From: Aquibacillus sediminis
GTDB taxonomy: Bacteria; Bacillota; Bacilli; Bacillales; Amphibacillaceae
DNA length: 64,000 nt
NCBI RefSeq assembly: GCF_005870085.1
Contig: NZ_SZNM01000008.1
Coordinates: 62,001-126,000 of the forward strand
Reading direction: 5' to 3'
A model generated the notes under the pieces. The model was not told the origin of the DNA, did not search any database, and saw only the letters and a list, made by a program, of their open reading frames with translations. Each line of letters starts with the position of its first letter. Positions within the stretch are counted from its first letter, which is position 1. Below, one piece after another: positions 54,419 through 63,648 of this stretch. The position numbers and the translations under genes were made by a program.

Positions 54419-54701
54419 ATTGTTCTTCTTCTTCAGGTTTTACATCACCTGTATGATCATGAAGTGGATGGGCGTTATCAACTTGTCTAGGTAAATCTTC
54501 ATGTAAGTCTTTATTAGGATAATTAAAGGCACTATGGTAACGTTGACCTTCTTTCCATGGCGTACTTTTGTTGTTTACTAATTTATCTTTATTAATCGGT
54601 GACCCATAGGGACCTTCAGGCATTTGTTCTGGTACTAAGAAATTTCTTTGATCCTCCACATTTGAAAAATCAGAGTATTTTCTTTTGTCTTTTTCTGACA
54701 T
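54417..54701 (-). CDS. Small hydrophilic protein, possibly DUF3905
   Basis: A 94-residue hydrophilic, Pro/His/Glu-rich protein with PEGPYGSPI, KSTPWKEGQRYHS and HPLHDHTGD motifs. The PEGPYG and STPW-GQ blocks remind me of DUF3905 of Bacillus, but this is from memory. No membrane segment. AGGAGG precedes the ATG. The function is unknown; neighbours are sporulation genes. Confidence 0.72.
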   Translation of the reverse strand: MSEKDKRKYSDFSNVEDQRNFLVPEQMPEGPYGSPINKDKLVNNKSTPWKEGQRYHSAFNYPNKDLHEDLPRQVDNAHPLHDHTGDVKPEEEEQ

Positions 54702-54793
54702 GAGTATGCCTCCTTTTCCGATAGTTTTTCCGAAATCGCATTTTCTTATGAATTCGAATTTTTATTAACGGCTATTGGACAGCTTTACGAAAT

Positions 54794-55275
54794 GTCGGAG
54801 TTGAGAGTAACTCCGACGTAACTAATTTTTGTAAAATTACTTTTCCTGATTTTAATTGAGTGCTAAACGATCGCTTCGGTAGAATCCTCCGCTTTCCATG
54901 GGCACGGCCTCAGCTAACTTGGTAAAGAACCCCACTTTACCAAGTGGATCTTCGGCTCGCGCTGTTCCCATAGGACAAGGAAGGCTGCGGCAGCGTTACA
55001 TCGCACGAAGAAAATTGATTTTTATTTTCGAGGAGTCTCCGTATTCTACCTACGCTGTAGTGGTGTTCTGATTAACGTCAGATAAGATACCTAAAGCAAT
55101 AGCTGAGTCTGAGTGCATTGTTACTTACGAGAAAATTGATTCTGTGTCATAAAATCAAGCAAAAAGCTATAAAATTACGATACACACACCAAAGCGTAGT
55201 GTATTTCAGCAGCGACAATAACACCACTCATTTTATTAAGAATGGAAGGAATCATGATAAAGTTACGTCGGAGTT
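54794..55275. repeat. Modular hairpin-bounded intergenic element, copy E5
   Basis: The left hairpin has arms GTCGGAGTT (54794-54802) and AACTCCGAC (54809-54817) followed by GTAAC. The right end has the inverted 14-mer GTTACGTCGGAGTT (55262-55275). Unit A is complete (about 54866-55053). Unit B is reduced to its distal arm (about 55191-55216). It fills most of the 730-bp gap before yutE. Confidence 0.8.
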
Positions 55276-55430
55276 TATGTTAAATCTCACATAAGCATCA
55301 AAATTTTAGAACACAGCCTCTTTATTAAAAAGGGGAGCATAATTATATGCCTCAATGTTGTTATTTCTGCAAATTCAAACAAGGGTATGCTATGATAAAG
55401 GAAAGTCCTAATTTATTGGGGGAATGAACC

Positions 55431-55868
55431 ATGTATTTTGTCGACCGAAATCAAATTGAGCAAACACTGCAGTATATGGATGACTTGTTACAGGAATTTC
55501 ATCGTTATCACTATGAAACAACAGTTGAAAAACTAGCTTTAGAGCGAATTGTACATATGGTAATCGAGTCGATGCTTGATGTTGGGAATATGATGATTGA
55601 TGGATTTATTATGAGAGACCCTGGAAGTTTTTATGATATTATCGATATCCTTGTTGATGAAGAGGTGTTACCAAGTGAGGAAGCAGATCACTATAAGCAG
55701 GTGATTGATTTACGTACACCATTAGTAAAAGAGTATACAGAAGTGGATCATAGTCATTTAATCGATATTATAAAAACGAATATGCCAATTCTTGAAATGT
55801 TTAGTAACCATATTCGTCATTATTTAACTGGTGAAAGCAAAGTAGCAACTACTTTTTATAAACAATAG
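55431..55868 (+). CDS. yutE: DUF86/HepT-like protein YutE
   Basis: A 145-residue all-helical protein of the DUF86 (HepT/HEPN) superfamily, resembling B. subtilis YutE (LALERIVHMVIESMLDVGNMMI, FYDIIDILVDEEVLP). No MNT-type nucleotidyltransferase partner is adjacent, so a toxin-antitoxin role is not supported. The typical R-x4-6-H-x-Y ribonuclease motif is not obvious. Confidence 0.87.
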   Translation: MYFVDRNQIEQTLQYMDDLLQEFHRYHYETTVEKLALERIVHMVIESMLDVGNMMIDGFIMRDPGSFYDIIDILVDEEVLPSEEADHYKQVIDLRTPLVKEYTEVDHSHLIDIIKTNMPILEMFSNHIRHYLTGESKVATTFYKQ

Positions 55869-55874
55869 TGCAGC

Positions 55875-55908
55875 AAAAAAAGCTCAGATTAAATTCTGAG
55901 CTTTTTTG
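55875..55908 (+). terminator. Terminator of yutE
   Basis: Arms AAGCTCAGA/TCTGAGCTT with flanking A6 and T6. Confidence 0.92.
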
Positions 55909-55980
55909 ACGTTATAGATATCGTGGTGTTGATAAAGAGTAGAGATACGATCCTCACTAGTGAACCTCCTCATTCTATCC

Positions 55981-57528
55981 TCAAAAAATATAAGGTCCAA
56001 AAACAATTGTTAACAGGAGAACATGTACGGTTATAAAATAAAACAGTTTAATCAATGAACTCCATTCCTTTATCCTGCTTCCTAAATGGGTGGATACAAA
56101 TGCTATAATGGCAAATAATAGTCCATACACGTATTGACTACCGGTGAAAGTCAAATAATTTGGTGCGGTTTGATATATATGATCAATAAAAAAACGATTG
56201 TTAAAAATAAAAAAGCTAAAGAAATAGCTAACCAATCCACCATAGTAAAGCCAAGTTGTATCGTTATCTAATAATTTCCGACTAGTGAAAAATGAAATGG
56301 CTAAAAATAAAACAGGTCCGATTAACCAGTGAAAAGCTAGGATGATCGCGATAAAGGATACCGATAACATTCCTATTGTTTTACCAAGTCCTCTTATTAA
56401 GTCATCCTGATTAACTGAATCTGTTTTCTCTATTATTTCTTGTTGATCAGATGCAAGATAAATGGGGTTGGTTTCATTCTTGATGTCAACCCACGTAATC
56501 ATATTCGGACTTAGTCTTTGCGGTTTTACCGACACAAATGGCGTATTACTTCGTCTATATACATCAAAAAAATCATGACTTCCCCTAGTTGCCTCGTAGA
56601 TATTGTATCCCACTTCTTCTCTGAACTTCGTTTGTGTTGCTCCTCTTGCATAAAACAGTAATCGTAATTGACCTTCGTGAAAAGTGAGCGAAATATCACT
56701 AACATCACTCAAAGTACCTTCACTTTTGGGGTCATCGAACGATAACTTTTGTAAGGAATCATTGACCGATTCATATAGATAAATCGTATTTACCGGCGCC
56801 TTTCCACCAGTTCCTTTTGTTTTTGTTTTCAAAACAAAGGCAATCTTTTCTCCATCCATTGCCAAAGTAGTTTCCTCTATCGTTTGGTGTAAAGGTATTT
56901 CAACAGTATCTTGAACAACCTGATTTGTAATGCCATTTCCCTTGTGATCAATGTTTAATTTGATCTGACTACCTTGCTGTTTATAGCTAAGAAAACCATA
57001 CCCGTGTTGCGTCTTCGTTATAACGATATCGTCATAAGTCTCATCAAATGATGGAACGACTGTTTGTGTTTTGGTTTTAGGGTCTAGATGAACTAATTGT
57101 TGGTCTTTTGTATAAAAAATAGCAGATGGTAAAGGGAAAAAGTTATCTGCAGCAGTAATAGGCTCGTTAGTAGTTCCGTCGATAATCGTATGATCATCAA
57201 AATAGAGTAATTGTTCCGCATCCGCATAAAATTTTGTCCACTTGTTAACAGGGATCTTTTTGTATGTATCCGTGGATTTTAATGTCATAGTATTGTTATA
57301 AATTTTTTTCTGTAGAGAATCATTCGTCAATTCTAGTAATTCAATTGTGTTGTTTTTTGTTTTTCTAATAGTAGGGTAATTATTTGTACTAGTCTGTCCA
57401 ATCTGAAGAGCTCTGCTCCAATTTTTTTCAGGCTTCTCAATGACTTCTGTTAAATTTTGTATATATAGTGCAATGATGCTGATGACAAGTGCCAACATTG
57501 GAATCAACCAGTACAGCCTTTGTTTCAA
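55981..57528 (-). CDS. Unknown membrane protein with extracellular domain
   Basis: A 515-residue protein: one N-terminal membrane segment (about 5-22), a large hydrophilic domain (about 25-375) with repeated Tyr/Leu/Asp strand patterns suggestive of a beta-propeller, then four C-terminal membrane segments (about 378-515). I recognise no family. The TTG start at 57528 has AGGAG ten bases upstream; no ATG start is available near the N-terminus. It stands alone, oriented away from narG. A sensor or envelope role is possible but unsupported. Confidence 0.7.
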   Translation of the reverse strand: MKQRLYWLIPMLALVISIIALYIQNLTEVIEKPEKNWSRALQIGQTSTNNYPTIRKTKNNTIELLELTNDSLQKKIYNNTMTLKSTDTYKKIPVNKWTKFYADAEQLLYFDDHTIIDGTTNEPITAADNFFPLPSAIFYTKDQQLVHLDPKTKTQTVVPSFDETYDDIVITKTQHGYGFLSYKQQGSQIKLNIDHKGNGITNQVVQDTVEIPLHQTIEETTLAMDGEKIAFVLKTKTKGTGGKAPVNTIYLYESVNDSLQKLSFDDPKSEGTLSDVSDISLTFHEGQLRLLFYARGATQTKFREEVGYNIYEATRGSHDFFDVYRRSNTPFVSVKPQRLSPNMITWVDIKNETNPIYLASDQQEIIEKTDSVNQDDLIRGLGKTIGMLSVSFIAIILAFHWLIGPVLFLAISFFTSRKLLDNDTTWLYYGGLVSYFFSFFIFNNRFFIDHIYQTAPNYLTFTGSQYVYGLLFAIIAFVSTHLGSRIKEWSSLIKLFYFITVHVLLLTIVFGPYIF

Positions 57529-57722
57529 TACGGATCACTCTCCTTTTTTACCCTCTAGAATTATCTTCAAAAAAATACTTTAAAAGATTCAAAATATTGT
57601 AACATACCTTCCATTTATTTAGAAGCAAACGAAGAATGTAAGTTAGAGACGGCAAAATCATATATATCCATGTTTTGTAGAGTTTGTACTAAGGAGTTAT
57701 TTTTCGCTTATCAACATTTCCG

Positions 57723-57738
57723 TGTGACATATTTCACA
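57723..57738 (+). promoter_or_regulatory. Fnr box upstream of narG
   Basis: Perfect TGTGA-N6-TCACA palindrome. With centre at 57730.5 an Fnr-activated start near 57772 is expected, and TTAAAT lies at the -10 position. The leader to the narG ATG would be about 37 bases. Confidence 0.9.
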
Positions 57739-57808
57739 ACAGCAGAACGCGATGGATGGTTAAATGTGGGTACAGATTTTGAAAGTTATCTATTTTGGAG
57801 GGACGACA

Positions 57809-60800
57809 ATGAAGAAGAGACCATCCCCATTATGGCAAAGATTGAACTATTTAAAACCTAAAGAAACCTATTCAAATAATCATAGCCAATTACAAGAAGG
57901 TAATCGTGATTGGGAAAATGTTTATCGTAGAAGATGGCAACATGATAAAGTGATCCGTTCTACACACGGGGTAAATTGTACTGGATCATGTAGTTGGAAC
58001 ATTTATGTAAAAGATGGAATTGTGACTTGGGAAGGACAACAGTTGGATTATCCGACAACAGGTCCTGATATGCCGGAATTTGAACCACGTGGTTGTCCAA
58101 GAGGTGCGAGTTTCTCATGGTATATTTATAGCCCATTACGTGTGAAATATCCTTATGTTCGTAAAAAATTACTAAACATGTGGCGTGAAGCATTAGCGAC
58201 ACATGAAAGTCCGCTAGAAGCTTGGCAAAGCATTGTAGAGGATAAAGAAAAGGCAAAGACGTATAAACAAGCTCGTGGAAAGGGTGGACTTGTTCGTGCG
58301 GAATGGGATGAAGTAACAAAACTTGTATCAGCTTCTGTTTTATATACAACTTTAAAATATGGTCCTGACCGTAATGTTGGTTTCTCCCCAATTCCAGCAA
58401 TGTCGATGATCAGTCATGCAGCCGGAAGCAGGTTTATGTCCTTAATTGGTGGGCCAATGTTAAGTTTCTACGATTGGTATGCAGACTTACCACCAGCTTC
58501 TCCACAAATTTGGGGAGACCAAACGGACGTACCGGAAAGTTCAGACTGGTTTAATGCTGGTTATATTATGACATGGGGCTCTAATGTTCCATTAACACGT
58601 ACACCAGATGCACACTTCCTAGCGGAAGCGCGTTACAAAGGAACAAAAGTTGTCTCTGTAAGTCCAGACTATGCCGAATCAACGAAATTCTCTGATGACT
58701 GGATGTCGGTAAAACAAGGGACAGATGGTGCGGTTGCCATGGCGATGGGGCACGTTATTTTAAATGAATTCTATCATAAAGAAATGACACCATACTTTGA
58801 AGAATATGCCAAAACCTATACCGATTTTCCATTCTCTGTTCGCTTAAAAGAAGAAAATGGACAGTATGTTGCAGATCGTTTCCTACATGCGGAAGATCTT
58901 GGAATTGAATCTGAGCATAACGATTTCAAACCAGCAATGTATAACAAGCACATTGACGGATTTTCTATTCCACAAGGAACAATGGGATCTCGTTGGGATG
59001 AGCAAGGAAAATGGAATTTGAAATTGGTTGATGAAAACACAAATGAACCAATTGAACCTTGTTTAAGCTTCCTGGGTAGTGAAGATGAGGTAGTAACAGT
59101 TAACATGCCTTACTTCGATGCACAAGAGAAAAAGGTACTTGGTCGCGTGGTACCTGCGAAAAAGATCGAAATTGATGGGAAAACCGAGTATGTAGCAACT
59201 GTCTATGACTTAATGCTAGCTAACTACGGGATTGACCGTGGTATTGGTGGAGAAGTAGCAAGTTCTTACGATGATATCGCACCATTCTCACCTGCATGGC
59301 AAGAACAAATAAGTGGGGTTGATCGTGCGTTAGTGATCAAGATTGCTCGTGAATTTGCACAAAACGCAATCGATACAAATGGTCGCTCGATGATTATTAT
59401 GGGTGCTGGTATTAATCACTGGTTTAATTCAGATACCATCTACCGCGCAGTAGTTAACCTTGTCCTAATGGTCGGTGCACAAGGTGTCAATGGTGGCGGT
59501 TGGGCCCACTATGTTGGACAAGAAAAATTACGCCCAGCAGAAGGTTGGAGTACGATTGCGACAGCAAAAGACTGGGGTGGCCCACCAAAATTACAAAATG
59601 GTACCTCATTCTTCTATTTTGCAACGGATCAGTGGCGTTTTGAAGAGACACCAGTTAGTGATTTAGTTGCAGCAAATGTAGATAAAGCGCGTTACGATCA
59701 CCATGGTGATTACAATGTATTAGCTGCACGACTAGGTTGGTTACCATCCTACCCAACATTTAATAAAAATGGTATTGATATTTATAAAGAAGCGCTAGCG
59801 AGTGGAAAAGAAACAACAGAAGAAATTGGAAGTTATGTTGCGGAACAACTAAAAGATAAAAAATTACAATTTGCAATCGAGGATCCAGATGATTCTGTCA
59901 ACTTCCCAAGAAACTTATTTGTGTGGAGAGCGAACTTAATTTCTAGTTCTGGTAAAGGACATGAGTATTTCTTAAAACACTTATTAGGCACAACCAATGG
60001 TTTACTAAATGATGATTCCGATAGTATTCGACCTGAAGAAATTAACTGGAAAGAGGAAGCGCCAGAAGGAAAGCTAGACTTATTAATTAATTTAGATTTC
60101 CGTATGGCAGGTACTGCATTGTACTCAGACGTAATCTTACCAGCGGCAACATGGTATGAAAAGCATGATCTATCAAGTACAGATATGCATCCATTTGTTC
60201 ATCCATTTAACCCAGCAATTGCTTCTCCTTGGGAATCTAAATCAGACTGGGATATCTTTAAAGAACTAGCAAAAGGTGTATCTAATTTAGCGGAAGAAAT
60301 TGATCTAGCACCAGTAAAAGAAGTAGTTGCAACACCATTACAACACGATACACCAGCAGAAATGGCGCAACCTTATGGCGAGATCAAAGATTGGTCTAAA
60401 GGGGAATGTGAGCCAATCCCTGGTAAAACAATGCCACAAATTCATGTAGTGGAAAGAAATTACAAACAAATTTATACGAAGATGACTTCACTAGGACCAA
60501 ACATTGCGAAGAATCCATATGGCGGTAAGGGAATTAGCTGGAATATGGAAGAAGAGTTTGAAAAAGTGAAACGAACAATCGGTACGGTTGATAATGGTTC
60601 GATTGCTGACGGTTTACCAGATATAACAAGTGCAGGAGATGCGTGTGAAGCAATTTTAATGCTTTCTTCCACAACGAACGGAAAAGTAGCTGTCAAGGCA
60701 TGGGAAGCACTCGAAAAGAAAACAAATCTTGAATTAAAAGATTTAGCAGCAGAACGTGAAGAAGAACAATTTACATTTGAATCGATTACTGCCCAACCAC

Positions 60801-61492
60801 AGACGGTAATTACATCACCAGCATTTAGTGGTTCCGAAAAAGGCGGTAGAAGGTATTCACCATTTACAACGAACGTTGAACGAATGATTCCGTTCCGTAC
60901 GATTACAGGAAGACAATCATTCTTCGTTGACCACGAAATGATGAAAGAATTTGGTGAATCCATGGCTGTATTTAAACCAATATTGAATCATAAGCCATTC
61001 AGAGAAAATCGCCCAGAAGTGGAAGGTAAAGAAATCACCTTAAATTACCTAACACCACATAATAAATGGTCGATTCACAGCATGTACTTTGATGCACAAC
61101 CAATGTTAACCCTATTCCGTGGTGGACCAACGATTTGGCTAAATAAAGATGATGCAGCGGATGCAGATATTGAAGATAATGATTGGATTGAATGTTTCAA
61201 CCGAAATGGTGTTGTTGTTGCACGTGCGGTTGTATCACACCGTATCCCAAGAACGATGGCATTTATGCACCATGCGCAAGACCGTCATATTCACGTACCA
61301 GGAACGAAACTAACGAAAAATCGTGGAGGTACACACAACAGTCCAACAAGAATTCACGTGAAACCAACCCATATGATCGGTGGTTACGCACAATTAAGCT
61401 ATGGATTTAATTACTACGGTCCAACTGGAAACCAGCGTGACTTGAACGTAGTAATCAGAAAAATGAAGGAGGTTGACTGGCTTGAAGATTAA
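57809..61492 (+). CDS. narG: Respiratory nitrate reductase alpha subunit
   Basis: A 1227-residue molybdopterin (bis-MGD) catalytic subunit with the FS0 cluster ligands His53, Cys57, Cys61 and Cys96, the family block SPQIWGDQTDVPESSDW near the molybdenum site, and the usual C-terminal MopB-binding domain (TGNQRDLN). It reduces nitrate to nitrite on the cytoplasmic side with electrons from quinol via NarI and NarH. The ATG at 57809 follows GGAGG; the GTG at 57764 has no ribosome site. Confidence 0.97.
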   Translation: MKKRPSPLWQRLNYLKPKETYSNNHSQLQEGNRDWENVYRRRWQHDKVIRSTHGVNCTGSCSWNIYVKDGIVTWEGQQLDYPTTGPDMPEFEPRGCPRGASFSWYIYSPLRVKYPYVRKKLLNMWREALATHESPLEAWQSIVEDKEKAKTYKQARGKGGLVRAEWDEVTKLVSASVLYTTLKYGPDRNVGFSPIPAMSMISHAAGSRFMSLIGGPMLSFYDWYADLPPASPQIWGDQTDVPESSDWFNAGYIMTWGSNVPLTRTPDAHFLAEARYKGTKVVSVSPDYAESTKFSDDWMSVKQGTDGAVAMAMGHVILNEFYHKEMTPYFEEYAKTYTDFPFSVRLKEENGQYVADRFLHAEDLGIESEHNDFKPAMYNKHIDGFSIPQGTMGSRWDEQGKWNLKLVDENTNEPIEPCLSFLGSEDEVVTVNMPYFDAQEKKVLGRVVPAKKIEIDGKTEYVATVYDLMLANYGIDRGIGGEVASSYDDIAPFSPAWQEQISGVDRALVIKIAREFAQNAIDTNGRSMIIMGAGINHWFNSDTIYRAVVNLVLMVGAQGVNGGGWAHYVGQEKLRPAEGWSTIATAKDWGGPPKLQNGTSFFYFATDQWRFEETPVSDLVAANVDKARYDHHGDYNVLAARLGWLPSYPTFNKNGIDIYKEALASGKETTEEIGSYVAEQLKDKKLQFAIEDPDDSVNFPRNLFVWRANLISSSGKGHEYFLKHLLGTTNGLLNDDSDSIRPEEINWKEEAPEGKLDLLINLDFRMAGTALYSDVILPAATWYEKHDLSSTDMHPFVHPFNPAIASPWESKSDWDIFKELAKGVSNLAEEIDLAPVKEVVATPLQHDTPAEMAQPYGEIKDWSKGECEPIPGKTMPQIHVVERNYKQIYTKMTSLGPNIAKNPYGGKGISWNMEEEFEKVKRTIGTVDNGSIADGLPDITSAGDACEAILMLSSTTNGKVAVKAWEALEKKTNLELKDLAAEREEEQFTFESITAQPQTVITSPAFSGSEKGGRRYSPFTTNVERMIPFRTITGRQSFFVDHEMMKEFGESMAVFKPILNHKPFRENRPEVEGKEITLNYLTPHNKWSIHSMYFDAQPMLTLFRGGPTIWLNKDDAADADIEDNDWIECFNRNGVVVARAVVSHRIPRTMAFMHHAQDRHIHVPGTKLTKNRGGTHNSPTRIHVKPTHMIGGYAQLSYGFNYYGPTGNQRDLNVVIRKMKEVDWLED

Positions 61493-62957
61493 AGCTCAGG
61501 TAGGAATGGTCATGAACTTGGATAAATGTATTGGCTGTCATACATGTAGTGTGACATGTAAAAATACATGGACCAATCGTCCAGGTGCAGAATATATGTA
61601 CTTTAACAATGTCGAAACAAAACCTGGTATTGGATATCCAAAACAATGGGAAGACCAAGAAAGATATAAAGGTGGCTGGGAACTTGATAACAAAGGTGAA
61701 TTGAAACTGAAATCAGGTTCGAAAGCCAATCGTCTATTAAACTTGTTCTATAATCCACATCAACCAGAAATGGATGATTACTATGAACCATGGAACTATG
61801 ATTATGAAACATTAACAAACAGTCCGGAGAAAAAACACCAGCCAGTTGCACGTGCAAAATCAGCGGTTACTGGAGAGTTCATGGATTTAGAATGGGGACC
61901 AAACTGGGAAGATGACCTTGCCGGGGGTCACATTACAGGTCTACGCGATCCTAACGTTGTACAAATGGAAGAATCTATTAAAACAGAGTTTGAAGATGTG
62001 TTCATGATGTATCTTCCACGTATTTGCGAACACTGTATCAATCCATCATGTGTGTCTTCTTGTCCATCAGGTGCGATGTATAAACGTGATGAGGACGGCA
62101 TCGTACTTGTTGATCAGAATGCATGTCGGGCATGGAGACATTGTGTGACATCTTGTCCATATAAAAAAGTTTACTTTAACTGGAAAACAAATAAAGCTGA
62201 GAAATGTACGATGTGTTATCCAAGAATTGAGAACGGACAACCAACAATTTGTTCTGAGACTTGTGTAGGTAGAATTCGTTACATCGGAATCATGCTTTAT
62301 GATGCAGATAAAGTACAAGAAGCAAGCTCTGTTGAAGATGAAAAAGATCTTTACCATTCACAACTTGAGATCTTCTTAGATCCAAACGATCCAGAAGTAA
62401 TCAAGGAAGCGAAAAAAGAAGGCATTCCAATGGATTGGATCGAAGCGGCTCAGCAATCACCACTTTACAAAATGATTATTGACTGGAAGATTGCACTGCC
62501 ACTTCACCCTGAATATCGTACAATGCCGATGGTGTGGTACATTCCACCACTTAGTCCAATCATGAATATGATTGAAGGAAAAGGAAGTAACGCGGATACA
62601 GACGATATATTCCCAGCAATTGACAACATGAGAATTCCAATTGAGTATTTGGCAAATCTATTAACAGCTGGTGATACAGAGCATATTCGAACTGTTCTGA
62701 AGAAAATGGCTGTGATGAGAAGTTATATGCGTGCCCAAACAACTGGAAAATCATATGATATTGATATTATTCATGACCTTGGCTTAGAGGAAGACGATAT
62801 TAAGAAAATGTATCGTTTACTAGCAATCGCGAAATACAATGATCGTTTCGTGATTCCGAAAAGTCATAAAGAAGAAGTACAAGATATGTACTATGACCAA
62901 GGTGCTTGTGGTCTAGACTTTGCTGGCGGACCAGGAAGCTGTGGCGTTCTTTCGTAA
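61482..62957 (+). CDS. narH: Respiratory nitrate reductase beta subunit
   Basis: A 491-residue iron-sulfur electron-transfer subunit with four cluster motifs: CIGCHTCSVTC, CEHCINPSCVSSCP, CRAWRHCVTSCP (Trp replacing one Cys, as expected for the 3Fe-4S site) and CTMCYPR with CSETCVG. The TTG start at 61482 gives MKIKAQVGMVMNLDKCIG and has AAGGAGG nine bases upstream; it overlaps narG by 11 bases. Confidence 0.97.
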   Translation: MKIKAQVGMVMNLDKCIGCHTCSVTCKNTWTNRPGAEYMYFNNVETKPGIGYPKQWEDQERYKGGWELDNKGELKLKSGSKANRLLNLFYNPHQPEMDDYYEPWNYDYETLTNSPEKKHQPVARAKSAVTGEFMDLEWGPNWEDDLAGGHITGLRDPNVVQMEESIKTEFEDVFMMYLPRICEHCINPSCVSSCPSGAMYKRDEDGIVLVDQNACRAWRHCVTSCPYKKVYFNWKTNKAEKCTMCYPRIENGQPTICSETCVGRIRYIGIMLYDADKVQEASSVEDEKDLYHSQLEIFLDPNDPEVIKEAKKEGIPMDWIEAAQQSPLYKMIIDWKIALPLHPEYRTMPMVWYIPPLSPIMNMIEGKGSNADTDDIFPAIDNMRIPIEYLANLLTAGDTEHIRTVLKKMAVMRSYMRAQTTGKSYDIDIIHDLGLEEDDIKKMYRLLAIAKYNDRFVIPKSHKEEVQDMYYDQGACGLDFAGGPGSCGVLS

Positions 62958-63003
62958 TTCGTTCACTATGGGAAGCTCTTGTCTATTACAATGAAATTTA
63001 TTC

Positions 63004-63038
63004 TTAATTGAAAGAGGGATATTTCCTCTTTCAATTAA
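63004..63038 (+). other. Intercistronic hairpin between narH and narJ
   Basis: Perfect 14-bp arms (63004-63017 and 63025-63038) with a seven-base loop, directly before the narJ ribosome site AGGAGG and without a T run. Likely affects mRNA stability or narJ translation. Confidence 0.75.
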
Positions 63039-63051
63039 AGGAGGATAGTAG

Positions 63052-63612
63052 ATGAATTCAACAACCTATCAAATCATTTCTTTTCTTATGCAATACCCGG
63101 ACCAAGAACGGTTTGAAGCTTTATCAACTTTGCGAGAAGAAATTGAAATGGTTGAACATCAACCAATAAAAAACAAACTACAACAATTTATCGACCACTC
63201 TATGGCAACTAGTGTAGATGAATGGGTGGATCAATATATTGAAATATTTGATTTTGGAAAAATGACGAATCTTTATGTGACGTATTTAAAACTAGGAGAA
63301 CAACGAGAACGTGGATTAGAATTATTAAAACTAAAAAGCTATTATCAAGCATATGGTTTTGACGTTACGGATAAAGAGTTGCCAGATTATTTACCATTAA
63401 TGTTGGAATTTTGTGCACAAGTCCCATTTGCAACAAGTAATGAACTATTACAAATGCATGTCGGTGCAATACAAGAAATACGTGGCAAGTTAGTCGAAGC
63501 GGGTAGTTATTATGTTTTATTATTTGATGCACTTGCAATGCACATGGAAAATAATGGCGTTCTCTTGCCCAATGAACATGATAAAGTTTCAACAAATGAG
63601 AAGACGCAATAA
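63052..63612 (+). CDS. narJ: Nitrate reductase assembly chaperone
   Basis: A 186-residue all-helical TorD/NarJ-family chaperone (LMQYPDQERFEALSTL, DYLPLMLEFCA) that holds apo-NarGH for cofactor insertion before membrane attachment. It is not part of the final enzyme. AAAGGAGG precedes the ATG. Confidence 0.94.
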   Translation: MNSTTYQIISFLMQYPDQERFEALSTLREEIEMVEHQPIKNKLQQFIDHSMATSVDEWVDQYIEIFDFGKMTNLYVTYLKLGEQRERGLELLKLKSYYQAYGFDVTDKELPDYLPLMLEFCAQVPFATSNELLQMHVGAIQEIRGKLVEAGSYYVLLFDALAMHMENNGVLLPNEHDKVSTNEKTQ

Positions 63613-63648
63613 TCCAAGAAAAGTGGTGAAGCCTAAGGGGTGTGAAAG

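Noticed and set aside
55431-55868. HepT toxin of a HEPN/MNT toxin-antitoxin pair
   Set aside because: No nucleotidyltransferase partner is adjacent and the gene matches the stand-alone yutE locus.
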